The position numbers and the translations under genes were made by a program. Positions 28,726 through 36,828 of a DNA stretch of 64,000 nucleotides are shown here, one piece after another. The stretch covers positions 4,526,001-4,590,000 of the forward strand of contig NZ_JACHMX010000001.1 in NCBI RefSeq assembly GCF_014205155.1, in the 5' to 3' direction. This stretch comes from Amycolatopsis umgeniensis. Lineage in GTDB: Bacteria; Actinomycetota; Actinomycetes; Mycobacteriales; Pseudonocardiaceae. Positions within the stretch are counted from its first letter, which is position 1; every line of letters begins with the position of its first letter. The notes beneath the pieces were generated by a model. That model was given only the letters and a program-made list of their open reading frames with translations. It searched no databases and was not told the DNA's origin.

Positions 28726-30026
28726 GGGGTGCCGAGCACCCGGTCGAGGTACGTGTTCGTGAAGACCCCGGCCGGGTCCACCTCCTTGCGGACCCGGGAG
28801 AAGTCGTCGAAGCGCGGGTACCGCGAGCGAAGGGTCGCGGCGTCGAGGTCGTGCATCTTGCCCCAATGCGGGCGGCCGCCGACCTCGCCGACGATCGACG
28901 CGAATCCGGCGAAGTACTCGCGGTAGGGCATGCCGACGAACTGGTGGATCGCGATGTAGGCGGAGTCGCGGCCGTTCGCGGTCGAGAGCCAGATGTCGTC
29001 CGCGGCGGCGACGCGCACCTCGACCGGGAACGCGACCGGGTTCTCCAGCTTCGGGACGAACGCGCGGAGTTCGGAAAAGACGTCGAGCAGCGATTCGCGG
29101 GGGATCGCGAACTCCGACTCGACGAACCGCACGCCGCGATGGGTCACGAAGACGCGATGCGACGTGTCGCTGTACTCGCGGGCGGAGAGGATGTTCGAGG
29201 CGAACTTGCCGAGGGGCTGCACGAGTTTCGGCACCGCGCGGCCGAGACGGCACAGGCCGCCGAACGCGACGTTCTCCGTGACCTCGTAGTCGATGAATTC
29301 CTTCAGCCTGCTCAGCGGCTTGTGTTCACTGCCCGCCGGGAGCCGGTTGTTGCGCTTGACCAGGGCGTTCTTGCCGTAAGGGAACCAGTAGAACTCGAAG
29401 TGGTCGTTCTCGGCGGCGAACTGGTCGAAGCCTTCGAGGACCTGTTCGAGCGGTTCCGGCCGTTCCTGGGCCGAGAGCAGGAACGACGGTTCACACTGCA
29501 GGGTGACAGTGCTGATGACGCCGAGCGCGCCGAGACCCACCCTCGCTGCCGCGAAGAGTTCGGTGCGCTCGTCCGCCGAACAGGTGACCACGGTGCCGTC
29601 GGCGAGTACGAGTTCGAGTGCGGCGATCTGGGTGGCGATTCCGCCGAGCCGGGCGCCAGTGCCGTGCGTGCCGGTGGAGATCGCGCCCGCGACGGTCTGC
29701 GCGTCGATGTCGCCGAGGTTGGTCATCGCCAGCCCCAACGCGTCGAGTTCGGCGTTGAGCTGCTTGAGCGTGGTGCCCGATCGGACCGTGACCAGGCCTT
29801 TCGCGACGTCGGCCGTCACGATGCCGGTCCAGCCGGTGAGAGTCATGGCGTCCGAATCGGCCGCGGCGATCGCGGTGAACGAGTGGCCGCTGCCCAGCGG
29901 GCGCAGGCGCCGTCCGTCCGCGGCGGTCCGGCCGATCGCCTCGGCGATCTCTTCCGTGTCGCGCGGTCGGTGCACGCGCAGCGGCGACGCCGTCGCGGTA
30001 CCGGCCCAATTGCTCCACCGTGTCAT
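28722..30026 (-). CDS. D-arabinono-1,4-lactone oxidase/L-gulonolactone oxidase-family flavoenzyme
   Basis: The product has 434 residues. The N-terminal FAD-binding domain (about 10-180) has RPLGSGHSFTAIA, whose His is the residue that covalently holds FAD in many VAO-family enzymes, and GDIDAQTVAGAISTGTHGTG. The C-terminal ALO domain includes DHFEFYWFPYG, WGKMHDL and the closing DPAGVFTNTYLDRVLG. It oxidises a sugar lactone, giving H2O2 or reducing a cellular acceptor. It overlaps the PRPP synthetase 3' end by 4 bases on the other strand and is divergent from the aldolase. Confidence 0.88.
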   Translation of the reverse strand: MTRWSNWAGTATASPLRVHRPRDTEEIAEAIGRTAADGRRLRPLGSGHSFTAIAAADSDAMTLTGWTGIVTADVAKGLVTVRSGTTLKQLNAELDALGLAMTNLGDIDAQTVAGAISTGTHGTGARLGGIATQIAALELVLADGTVVTCSADERTELFAAARVGLGALGVISTVTLQCEPSFLLSAQERPEPLEQVLEGFDQFAAENDHFEFYWFPYGKNALVKRNNRLPAGSEHKPLSRLKEFIDYEVTENVAFGGLCRLGRAVPKLVQPLGKFASNILSAREYSDTSHRVFVTHRGVRFVESEFAIPRESLLDVFSELRAFVPKLENPVAFPVEVRVAAADDIWLSTANGRDSAYIAIHQFVGMPYREYFAGFASIVGEVGGRPHWGKMHDLDAATLRSRYPRFDDFSRVRKEVDPAGVFTNTYLDRVLGTP

Positions 30027-30112
30027 GCGCCCACCTAACCGTTGACGTGAGTGCCGAAACAGTAAGTGAATAGTATTCGCGTTTCAAGCCCTTCTGTCGT
30101 ACCTTAGTTCGG

Positions 30113-31297
30113 GTGACCAGTGCGACGGTGTACGACTTGGCGACGAAGGACCTGGATCCTCCGTTCGCGGTTGTCGACTTGGATGCGTTCGACGCGAACG
30201 GCGCCGACCTGCTGCGGCGGGCGGCGGGCAAGCCGATCCGTGTGGTCAGCAAGTCCGTCCGCTGCCGGTACCTGCTCGAGCGGGTGCTCGCACGGCCTGG
30301 CTTCGAAGGCCTCATGTGTTATTCGCTCGCCGAAGCCGTCTGGCACGTCGAGCAGGGAACGACCGACGACATCGTGGTGGCGTACCCGACCGCCGACCAC
30401 GGCGCGCTGCGGCGGTTGGCGGCGGACGACCGGGCGCGGGCGGCGATCTCGATCATGGTCGATTCGCCGGAACACCTCGATCTCGTCGATGCCGCGTTGG
30501 GACAGGACCATCCCGAAATCCGCGTCTGCCTCGAACTCGACGCTTCGTGGCGGCCGCTGCCCGGTGTGCATGTCGGCACCAGGCGCTCGCCGGTGTTCAG
30601 TCCGAGGCAGGCCGCGGACCTGGCGCGAACCATCTTGTCCCGCAAGGGTTTCCGGCTCGTCGGAATGATGGCGTACGAAGGTCAGATCGCCGGGCTCGGC
30701 GACGCGGCCGGAAGCGGCGTCAAGAACTCGATCATCGGCTGGATGCAGCGGAAGTCCATTGTGGAAATCGCGAAGCGCCGCGGTGCCGCTGTTCGCGCCG
30801 TCCGGGCGTTGGCGGATCTGGAGTTCGTCAACGGCGGCGGCAGCGGCAGCGTCGAATCGACCGGCGCCGAAGCGGCCGTCACCGAAATCGCGGCGGGCTC
30901 GGGCCTGATCGGGCCCACCCTCTTCGACGGCTACGCGCACTTCTCGCCTCGCCCGGCCGCGATGTTCGCGCTGCCCGTCGTCCGGCGCCCGGCGCCCAAG
31001 GTCGCGACACTCTTCTCCGGCGGCTACATCGCTTCCGGCCCAACGGAGTCTTCGCGACAGCCGACGCCCTACCTGCCCGAAGGCCTCTCGCTGCTCGGGT
31101 TCGAAGGCGCCGGCGAAGTCCAAACCCCGGTCTCCGGCGAAGCGGCCCGCCGTCTGCGGCTCGGCGACCGCGTCTGGCTGCGCCACGCGAAAGCCGGCGA
31201 ACTCGCCGAACGCTTCACGCACTACCACGTGATCATCGGCGACCGCGTCGACCGAACCGTCCCCACCTACCGAGGCGAGTCCCAAAACTTCGGCTGA
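30113..31297 (+). CDS. PLP-dependent amino acid deaminase/aldolase (alanine-racemase-fold, D-threonine aldolase-like)
   Basis: The product has 394 residues and starts at GTG 30113. The N-terminal PLP barrel carries the Schiff-base lysine in RVVSKSVRC and the phosphate-binding area LEFVNGGGSGSVEST. The C-terminal beta domain (about 290-390) has PTPYLPEGLSLLGFEGAGEVQTP and LGDRVWLRHAKAGELAERF, whose His/Cys-type metal site resembles D-threonine aldolase and D-serine dehydratase. It is divergent from the lactone oxidase, with which it shares an 86-base promoter region. Confidence 0.83.
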   Translation: MTSATVYDLATKDLDPPFAVVDLDAFDANGADLLRRAAGKPIRVVSKSVRCRYLLERVLARPGFEGLMCYSLAEAVWHVEQGTTDDIVVAYPTADHGALRRLAADDRARAAISIMVDSPEHLDLVDAALGQDHPEIRVCLELDASWRPLPGVHVGTRRSPVFSPRQAADLARTILSRKGFRLVGMMAYEGQIAGLGDAAGSGVKNSIIGWMQRKSIVEIAKRRGAAVRAVRALADLEFVNGGGSGSVESTGAEAAVTEIAAGSGLIGPTLFDGYAHFSPRPAAMFALPVVRRPAPKVATLFSGGYIASGPTESSRQPTPYLPEGLSLLGFEGAGEVQTPVSGEAARRLRLGDRVWLRHAKAGELAERFTHYHVIIGDRVDRTVPTYRGESQNFG

Positions 31298-31305
31298 CCC
31301 GCGCG

Positions 31306-31443
31306 ACCCCACCCCCCACCCGTCCCAGGGGGGCGCGCCCCGCTCCAGCGTATCGGGAGGGGGTGTCGGGGGTGGGGGTTCGGAAGAGTGAGGGGCGAGG
31401 TTGTCCACAACTGTGGGTGGGTGTGGACAACTTGTGTGGATAA
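31306..31443 (+). repeat. trailer repeat copy A: GC box plus three DnaA-box-like sites
   Basis: It starts 9 bases after the aldolase stop. A C/G-rich block (31306-31336, core CACCCGTCCCAGGGGGG) is followed by DnaA-box-like sites TTGTCCACA (31401-31409), TGTGGACAA (31422-31430) and TGTGGATAA (31435-31443). A second copy lies on the opposite strand at 60375-60486 in the same position relative to a stop codon. Bases 31444-31652 hold no gene, only an imperfect hairpin (31572-31596) and a TCCATAGTGGA site at 31632. Confidence 0.7.
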
Positions 31444-31652
31444 CTGGATAACGCCAGCTCAAGGTGGGTCGAGGCGTGGCTGATGGGGGTTGTGTGACTG
31501 GTGAGACATCGAGTCCGGTCGCCGATGGGCACGAATGGCGTAGGGGGATCCGTCGGTGACGGGGAGGCCATCTTCGGGACTTTCAGCGTCCTGAAGGTGG
31601 CCTTCGCGACGTCCGGGCAAGGGCGCCAGGGTCCATAGTGGACTGAGGTGGG

Positions 31653-31698
31653 GTGAAGGGGCCCTTCGCCGCATCGGACGCGGGGAAAGCGCCCTTCG
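31653..31698. repeat. GAAGGGGCCCTTC-family palindrome
   Basis: GAAGGGGCCCTTC (31655-31667) is self-complementary and is followed by CGCCGCATCGGACGCGGGG and GCGCCCTTC, an imperfect copy of the element at 7338-7378. It lies in gene-free DNA, not right after a gene. Confidence 0.6.
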
Positions 31699-31770
31699 GC
31701 CACCGTGGAGCCGGAGTCCGGCGCCCGATCACGACCGCAATCGGCCGGCTAGGTGGGGAGGGTTGGCAGG

Positions 31771-31821
31771 TTGCGAAAGCCACTTTCGCAACCTTCAACG
31801 TTGCGAAAGTGGCTTTCGCAA
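31771..31821. repeat. nested palindrome 1 (GCGAAAG/CTTTCGC)
   Basis: Arms 31771-31792 and 31800-31821 are perfect 22-base inverted repeats with a 7-base loop. Each arm is itself a hairpin (GCGAAAG-CCA-CTTTCGC), so the sequence can fold as one long stem or two small ones. Confidence 0.8.
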
Positions 31822-31887
31822 CACGGCTCCCGACCAAGCGTGGGCTCCCGACCAAGCGCTGCTCCCCGCCAAACGCGAGCCGTGCGA

Positions 31888-31942
31888 TGTCGCGAAAGCC
31901 ACTTTCGGGACATCAGAAGTCGCGAAAGTGGCTTTCGCGACA
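31888..31942. repeat. nested palindrome 2 (GCGAAAG/CTTTCGC)
   Basis: Arms 31888-31911 and 31919-31942 match at 23 of 24 positions and again contain the internal GCGAAAG/CTTTCGC hairpin. With palindrome 1 this gives four copies of the small hairpin within 172 bases, before the convergent end of the TetR gene. Confidence 0.8.
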
Positions 31943-32012
31943 CCCGAAGTCGCCCCGGACCCCCAGCCCAGCCCCGGACCCCAGCCACAGCCCCAGCCCC
32001 GGACCGGAACCG

Positions 32013-32654
32013 TCAGGCGCCGAACTTGCTCGCCAAGTACCCCTTAACCACCGACTTCGCCTCCGCCACGATCCGCTCGTCCCCGCGCGGGTCACGGCGG
32101 AACGCCAGCTTCAGCAGCGCGTCGGCCGTTTCGTTCGCGATCGTCAGCGCGAACCGGATGTCGTCCAGCGGCGAAGAGATCCGTGCCGAGAGGATGTCCG
32201 TGAGCGCGTCGACGATGACGGCGTTGTTGTCGCGCGTCTCGTCCAGGAGCTGCCTGTCCACGACGTCACCGAAGTGGACCTTCGAGAAGCCGGGGACCTC
32301 GCGGTGCATGTCGAGGTAGATGTCGAGGATCGAATCCACGACGTCCCACCAGTGTTCGGGCGCGAGCTCGTTCAAGGTCTCGGACACCGAGGCGACGAAC
32401 CTTTCGAGGTTGCGTTGCGTCAGCGCCTGCACCACGGCCCGCTTGTCGGGGAAGAACTGGTACAGCGAACCGACGGCCACCCCCGCTCGCTTCGCGATCA
32501 ACGTGGTCGTCAATGCCTCGTAGCCGAGTTCGTCGATCAGCTGCGCGCTGGCGTCGAGCATCTGCTCCACCCGCTTGGCGCTGCGTTGCTGGACGGGCTG
32601 CCGCCGGAGCGGAGTCGTCTCCGCTTGCGGTTTCGCGGCCTGGATGTCGGACAC
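32013..32654 (-). CDS. TetR-family transcriptional regulator
   Basis: The product has 213 residues. GTG 32654 is chosen because GGAGGAG lies just upstream and the family N-terminus follows. The HTH is in residues about 27-72: MLDASAQLIDELGYEALTTTLIAKRAGVAVGSLYQFFPDKRAVV. The C-terminal ligand domain is of the TetR_C type (WWDVVDSILDIYLD). It is divergent from the beta-glucosidase/MFS operon by 125 bases and is its likely regulator; no clear palindromic operator was seen. Confidence 0.87.
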   Translation of the reverse strand: MSDIQAAKPQAETTPLRRQPVQQRSAKRVEQMLDASAQLIDELGYEALTTTLIAKRAGVAVGSLYQFFPDKRAVVQALTQRNLERFVASVSETLNELAPEHWWDVVDSILDIYLDMHREVPGFSKVHFGDVVDRQLLDETRDNNAVIVDALTDILSARISSPLDDIRFALTIANETADALLKLAFRRDPRGDERIVAEAKSVVKGYLASKFGA

Positions 32655-32779
32655 TCGGGCTCCTCCTTCGCTGATCTGCGACTTTATCGTGCCGACGGGG
32701 TTCCCCACGGTCGAGTGAAGGCATAGTATCTGAGAACTTTTCATGTTCGGCCGTGTCTTCGAGGAAAGGTGCCTAGCCG

Positions 32780-34102
32780 GTGGAAAATCCGACCTTCCCG
32801 TCCGAATTCCTGTGGGGTGTCTCGACCTCCGCCTTCCAGATCGAGGGGGCGACCGGAGAAGGCGGCCGAGGACAGTCCATTTGGGACACGTTCACCGAAA
32901 CGGAGGGAAAGATCGCGCGGGCTGAGCACGCCAAGGTAGCCGCCGATCACTTCCACCGCTACTCCGAAGACATCGCGCTGATGGCGGGACTCGGCGTCGG
33001 CGCCTACCGCATGTCCTTCGCCTGGCCCAGGATCCAGCCCGACGGCGAAGGCAAACCCAACGCGGAAGGCCTCGCCTTCTATGACGAACTCATCGACGAG
33101 GTCTGCGCCGCCGGGATCGACCCGGTGGGGACGCTTTTCCACTGGGACCTCCCGCAGGCGCTCGAGGACAAGGGCGGCTGGCTTGCGCGCGACACCGCCG
33201 AACGCTTCGGGGAGTACGCCGCGATCATGGGCGAACGATTCTCCGATCGGGTGAAAATGTGGATCCCGCTCAACGAGCCCATGGTCATGTCGATCTTCGG
33301 GTACGCGATCGGCGAATACGCCCCCGGCAAGACGCTCCTGCTCGACGCCCTGCCCACCGCGCACTACCAGAATCTCGCCCACGGCCTCGCCGTCCAAGCC
33401 CTGCGCGCGGCCGGTGCCCGCGGTGTCGGCACGGCGAACAATCATTCGCCGATCTGGCCCGCCTCCGATTCGCCGGAAGACAAGGCCGCGGGCGAATGGA
33501 TCGACGCCCTCATCAACCGGACGTACTCCGATCCGGTGCTGCTGGGCCGTTATCCCGAACAGGTCGTCGAACATCTCCCGAAGGACTTCGCCGACGATCT
33601 GCCCACCATCGCGCAGCCACTCGACTTCTACGGGGTGAACTACTACGAGCCGCAGGGCGTCGCCGCGCCCGGCGAAGGCAACCCGCTTCCCTTCGAGCTT
33701 CGCGCGATCGAGGGATATCCCATGACCACCAACGATTCCCCGATCGTCCCGCACGGCCTGCGCGAACTGCTCGTCGGTTTCCAGGAGCGCTACCGCGAGC
33801 ATCTCCCACCTGTCTACATCACCGAAAACGGCTGCAGTTTCGACGACGTCGTCGCCGAAGACGGGCACGTCCACGACCAGGAGCGCATCGACTTCCTCGA
33901 CGGTCACCTGGTCGCGGTGCGCGAGGCGATGGACGCCGGCGTCGACGTCCGCGGGTACTTCGTCTGGTCGCTCATGGACAACTTCGAATGGTCGAAGGGC
34001 TACCAGCCGCGGTTCGGCCTGGTGCACATCGACTACGAGACACAGCGGCGGACACCGAAGGATTCCTTCGGCTGGTACCGGAAACTGATCAGCCATGAGT
34101 GA
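32780..34102 (+). CDS. GH1 beta-glucosidase
   Basis: The product is a 440-residue family 1 glycoside hydrolase starting at GTG 32780. The substrate-binding opening FLWGVSTSAFQIEGA, acid/base Glu166 (PLNEPM), nucleophile Glu349 (YITENGCSF) and the DYETQRRTPKDSFGWY end are all present. It cleaves beta-glucosides by retention. There is no signal peptide, so it acts on imported di- or oligosaccharides. It overlaps by 8 bases an MFS gene that could import them. Confidence 0.93.
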   Translation: MENPTFPSEFLWGVSTSAFQIEGATGEGGRGQSIWDTFTETEGKIARAEHAKVAADHFHRYSEDIALMAGLGVGAYRMSFAWPRIQPDGEGKPNAEGLAFYDELIDEVCAAGIDPVGTLFHWDLPQALEDKGGWLARDTAERFGEYAAIMGERFSDRVKMWIPLNEPMVMSIFGYAIGEYAPGKTLLLDALPTAHYQNLAHGLAVQALRAAGARGVGTANNHSPIWPASDSPEDKAAGEWIDALINRTYSDPVLLGRYPEQVVEHLPKDFADDLPTIAQPLDFYGVNYYEPQGVAAPGEGNPLPFELRAIEGYPMTTNDSPIVPHGLRELLVGFQERYREHLPPVYITENGCSFDDVVAEDGHVHDQERIDFLDGHLVAVREAMDAGVDVRGYFVWSLMDNFEWSKGYQPRFGLVHIDYETQRRTPKDSFGWYRKLISHE

Positions 34103-35351
34103 GGTCGCAGACCTGCCCGAGGCGCTCGCCGAGCCGGTCGCCAAGGTCCGCGCGGGCTGGATGAGCCTGCTGTTCTTCGCGAACATCGCGCTCTGGCTCG
34201 GGGTCTACGCGCCCATCCAGGTCCTGCTGCCGAAACAGGCCGAACTGTTGGACGCGGCCAACAAGGAGGCCGTGTTCAGTCTGGTCACCGGTGTCGGCGC
34301 GGTCGTCGCGCTGATCGCCAACCCGGTCGTCGGCCTGCTCTCGGACCGGACCTGCTCCGCCCGCGGCCGCCGTCATCCGTGGACGGCGGCCGGCGCGGTG
34401 GTCGCCGCGGCCGGACTGCTCGTCCTCGCGTTCGCGCCGAACGTCGCGGTCATGGTGCTCGGCTGGTGCCTCGTCCAGGCCGGTCTCAACGGAATGCTCG
34501 CGATGCTGGTCTCGGCGATCGCGGACCGGGTGCCCGTTCCCCAGCGCGCGCAGGTCGGCGGACTGGTCGGCATCGCCCAGATGCTCGGGACCGTGCTCGG
34601 CGCCGTGGTGGTCGTGGTGATGCTCGACCTCGCCGGACTGCCGCTGGGCTACGCGGTGTGCGCGGCCATCGTGCTGGCCGGTGCGGCCGCCTTCGTCCTG
34701 CGCACACCGGACGCGCGGCTGCCGGTCGCGTACCGGCCGTCCGGCCGGGCTCGCGACGTGCTGTCGAACCTGTGGATCTCCCCGCGCGAACATCCGGACT
34801 TCGCCTGGGCGTGGGGCTGTCACTTCATGATCGGCCTCGGCAACGCCTTCGGAACGCTGTACCTGCTGTTCTTCCTCAAGGACGCGGTGCACTACGAAGA
34901 CCCGGACACCGGTCTGCTGATCATGATGGGGCTTTACGGCGCCGCCCTCATCGTCGGCGCGCTCATCGCCGGGCACTTCTCCGACAGGTCCGGACGGCGT
35001 AAGCCCTACGTCCTCGCGGCGTCAGCCGTGATGGCCGTCGCCGCGCTGCTGCTGGTCGTCTGGCAGAACTGGACGGCGGCGCTCGCCGCTTCGCCGTTGC
35101 TGGGCGTCGGTTTCGGCGCGTACATGGCTGTCGCGCTGGCGATGCTCACGCAGGTGCTGCCCGCCGCGCAGGACCGGGCGAAGGATCTCGGGGTCATCAA
35201 CATCGCGAACTCGCTGCCGCAGGTGGTGGCACCGATGCTGACCGCGCCGATCCTCGCGTACCTGGGCGGGTATCCGAGCCTCTTCGCGGCTTCGGCGCTG
35301 TCCACCGTCATCGCCGCGGTGCTGGTCACGCGGGTGAAATCGGTCAGCTGA
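34095..35351 (+). CDS. MFS transporter, probable glycoside/sugar transport
   Basis: The product has 418 residues and about 12 membrane helices. ATG 34095 overlaps the beta-glucosidase end. The loop between helices 2 and 3 has the MFS motif GLLSDRTCSARGRRHPW, repeated in the second half as GHFSDRSGRRKPY. The first resembles the SDR(T/C)xxxGRRHPW pattern of GPH-like/sucrose-type MFS carriers. Coupling to GH1 suggests import of a beta-glucoside. Confidence 0.85.
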   Translation: MSEVADLPEALAEPVAKVRAGWMSLLFFANIALWLGVYAPIQVLLPKQAELLDAANKEAVFSLVTGVGAVVALIANPVVGLLSDRTCSARGRRHPWTAAGAVVAAAGLLVLAFAPNVAVMVLGWCLVQAGLNGMLAMLVSAIADRVPVPQRAQVGGLVGIAQMLGTVLGAVVVVVMLDLAGLPLGYAVCAAIVLAGAAAFVLRTPDARLPVAYRPSGRARDVLSNLWISPREHPDFAWAWGCHFMIGLGNAFGTLYLLFFLKDAVHYEDPDTGLLIMMGLYGAALIVGALIAGHFSDRSGRRKPYVLAASAVMAVAALLLVVWQNWTAALAASPLLGVGFGAYMAVALAMLTQVLPAAQDRAKDLGVINIANSLPQVVAPMLTAPILAYLGGYPSLFAASALSTVIAAVLVTRVKSVS

Positions 35352-35710
35352 CAGGAAAGTTGGAGACCGCGGACCGATGCCGGTCGGGGGAGGGGAGTGC
35401 AACGGCACCGGCCCGCGGAGTTCGGGGGATGGCAGCGCGCTGCTTGGCAGGTATCGCGCTGCGTTTGTGATCATCAACCTAGCGACCGATTACTGCCTTC
35501 GCTAGGTGTTCTGCCGATAATTTTCGATTAATCGCGGTGGGGACCGGAGCGATTACCGAGAGCGGCTCGTCACGTTCGGGGGTACGGGCGAACCGCTATC
35601 GGCGGAGGCGAGATCGTGGCGTGGTTGCCGAGGGGGCGCTCGGACCGCCGTTCACTCGCCTGGCTTTCAAGCAGTCTCTTTCAAAGAGAGTCTGCGGGTC
35701 GCGCACTCTT
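35352..35710. other. 359-base gene-free region after the MFS gene
   Basis: No gene is supported. A perfect 9-bp inverted repeat ACCTAGCGA (35477-35485)/TCGCTAGGT (35499-35507) with a 13-base loop lies in AT-richer DNA and could be an operator or a weak terminator. Further right there is only spacer before the convergent Cys-rich gene. Confidence 0.45.
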
Positions 35711-36136
35711 TCAAGCGTGCACGCCCCCGATGGCAGGCCTGCGCGGGTTGACCAGCGCGTGCCTGCCAGTGGTTTCGCCGGCGCTCACACCGCGAGTCTG
35801 ACCAGGGACACGACGACGGGCTTCCCGCCGGTGGTCCTGGGTGGCCGCGGTCTGCTGGGGGGCGAGGCCACCGGCGACCAGGTGCTCGTGCGCGACCTGC
35901 CAAACCGAGCAGGGGGCCTTGCACTTGTGCCAGCGGGTCGAACAGGTGGGGCAATCCCCGCGCTCGTCGGGCTCGTGCGCCTGCAGCATCGCGCGCCAGC
36001 CTTCGGTCAACCGGGGGAGCTCCGAGCGGGCGACCGAGACGAGCGACTGCGCGTCGGCCCGGTTCGCGAGATCGGAGAGCATGTCGAGGCGTTCCCAAAC
36101 CGCGTTGCGGAGGACTTGCCCTAGGACCTGATCCAC
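35711..36136 (-). CDS. small Cys-rich (putative zinc-binding) protein, function unknown
   Basis: The product has 141 residues and starts at GTG 36136. The first 60 residues are helical (QVLRNAVWERLDMLSDLANR, SLVSVARSELPRLTEGW). A cysteine/histidine cluster follows: DCPTCSTRWHKCKAPCSVWQ, with two CxxC-like spacings and a His that could hold zinc. The tail is basic and probably disordered. It is 13 bases downstream of another unknown gene on the same strand, and both are divergent from the NsdA-like regulator. Confidence 0.7.
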   Translation of the reverse strand: MDQVLGQVLRNAVWERLDMLSDLANRADAQSLVSVARSELPRLTEGWRAMLQAHEPDERGDCPTCSTRWHKCKAPCSVWQVAHEHLVAGGLAPQQTAATQDHRREARRRVPGQTRGVSAGETTGRHALVNPRRPAIGGVHA

Positions 36137-36149
36137 GGAGAACTCACCG

Positions 36150-36512
36150 TTACCTTTCCGCCATCTTGGCGGCTTCGTTGAGCGCGGCCCTGAGCTGTCC
36201 GAGCTGGCCGGACGTCATGCGCGCCGTCTCTCCGGGCGGCGAGACGAGAACCACCTGGTTGTCTTCGACGAACACGGTGACGGCGCGCTCGCGGCTGATG
36301 AGATCGCCGCACTGCACCCGCCAAACCAGTTGTCCGCCTTCGTAACGGCGCACACTCGCGGTACGGGGGTCGACCGGGGCGGAAGGGGAGACCGGACGGG
36401 TGACACCCACCGTCTGCTGACCGGCCGGGCCGGCCGCACGCAGGTGGCGCGTGGCCATACCGGGCCGTCCCGCGGTGATGGAGCCTGTTGCGATCGAGTC
36501 CACGAACTCCAC
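36150..36512 (-). CDS. small conserved protein of unknown function
   Basis: The product has 120 residues. GTG 36512 is chosen because GGAG lies 8 bases upstream on the minus strand. After a disordered first half, residues about 55-120 form a compact domain: VRRYEGGQLVWRVQCGDLISRER, VTVFVEDNQVVLVSPPGE and an amphipathic helix SGQLGQLRAALNEAAKMAER. No family is recognised. It probably forms an operon with the Cys-rich protein and is transcribed away from the regulator. Confidence 0.65.
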   Translation of the reverse strand: MEFVDSIATGSITAGRPGMATRHLRAAGPAGQQTVGVTRPVSPSAPVDPRTASVRRYEGGQLVWRVQCGDLISRERAVTVFVEDNQVVLVSPPGETARMTSGQLGQLRAALNEAAKMAER

Positions 36513-36591
36513 TGGCTCTTCTCCGCTCTCTCGTTCCACGTCGTCTTCGTGACCGCGTATCCGCACCTAGGGGGTTCGGAGACTTGGTAGC

Positions 36592-36630
36592 TCTCCGTGA
36601 TCGCGGCCGGTGGCTGGTCGGTCACGGAGA
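36592..36630. promoter_or_regulatory. inverted repeat in the NsdA-like divergent promoter region
   Basis: TCTCCGTGA (36592-36600) and TCACGGAGA (36622-36630) are perfect complements 21 bases apart, about two helical turns. It lies in the gap between the divergent genes and could be an operator for either side. Confidence 0.4.
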
Positions 36631-36828
36631 TCTGACAACTACAGTGATGTGAAACCGAGTGCGATAGAAGGTCGAACCGCCGTCATAGCGGTGACCGGAC
36701 GAGGTTTCACGGTAAGCGGTCAAACGACTTCTGCCGGGCCGATCACGACGGGCATTCCGGTGTTTCGCACGGTTGAATAGGTGTGCCTACGCTGTTTCTA
36801 GACCCCAACGGAACTGTGAGGGGGCGCA

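Noticed and set aside
31401..31443. Chromosomal or plasmid replication origin from clustered DnaA-box-like sites
   Set aside because: Only three sites, no AT-rich unwinding region and no dnaA, dnaN or rep gene nearby; a second similar copy at 60.4 kb points to a dispersed repeat.
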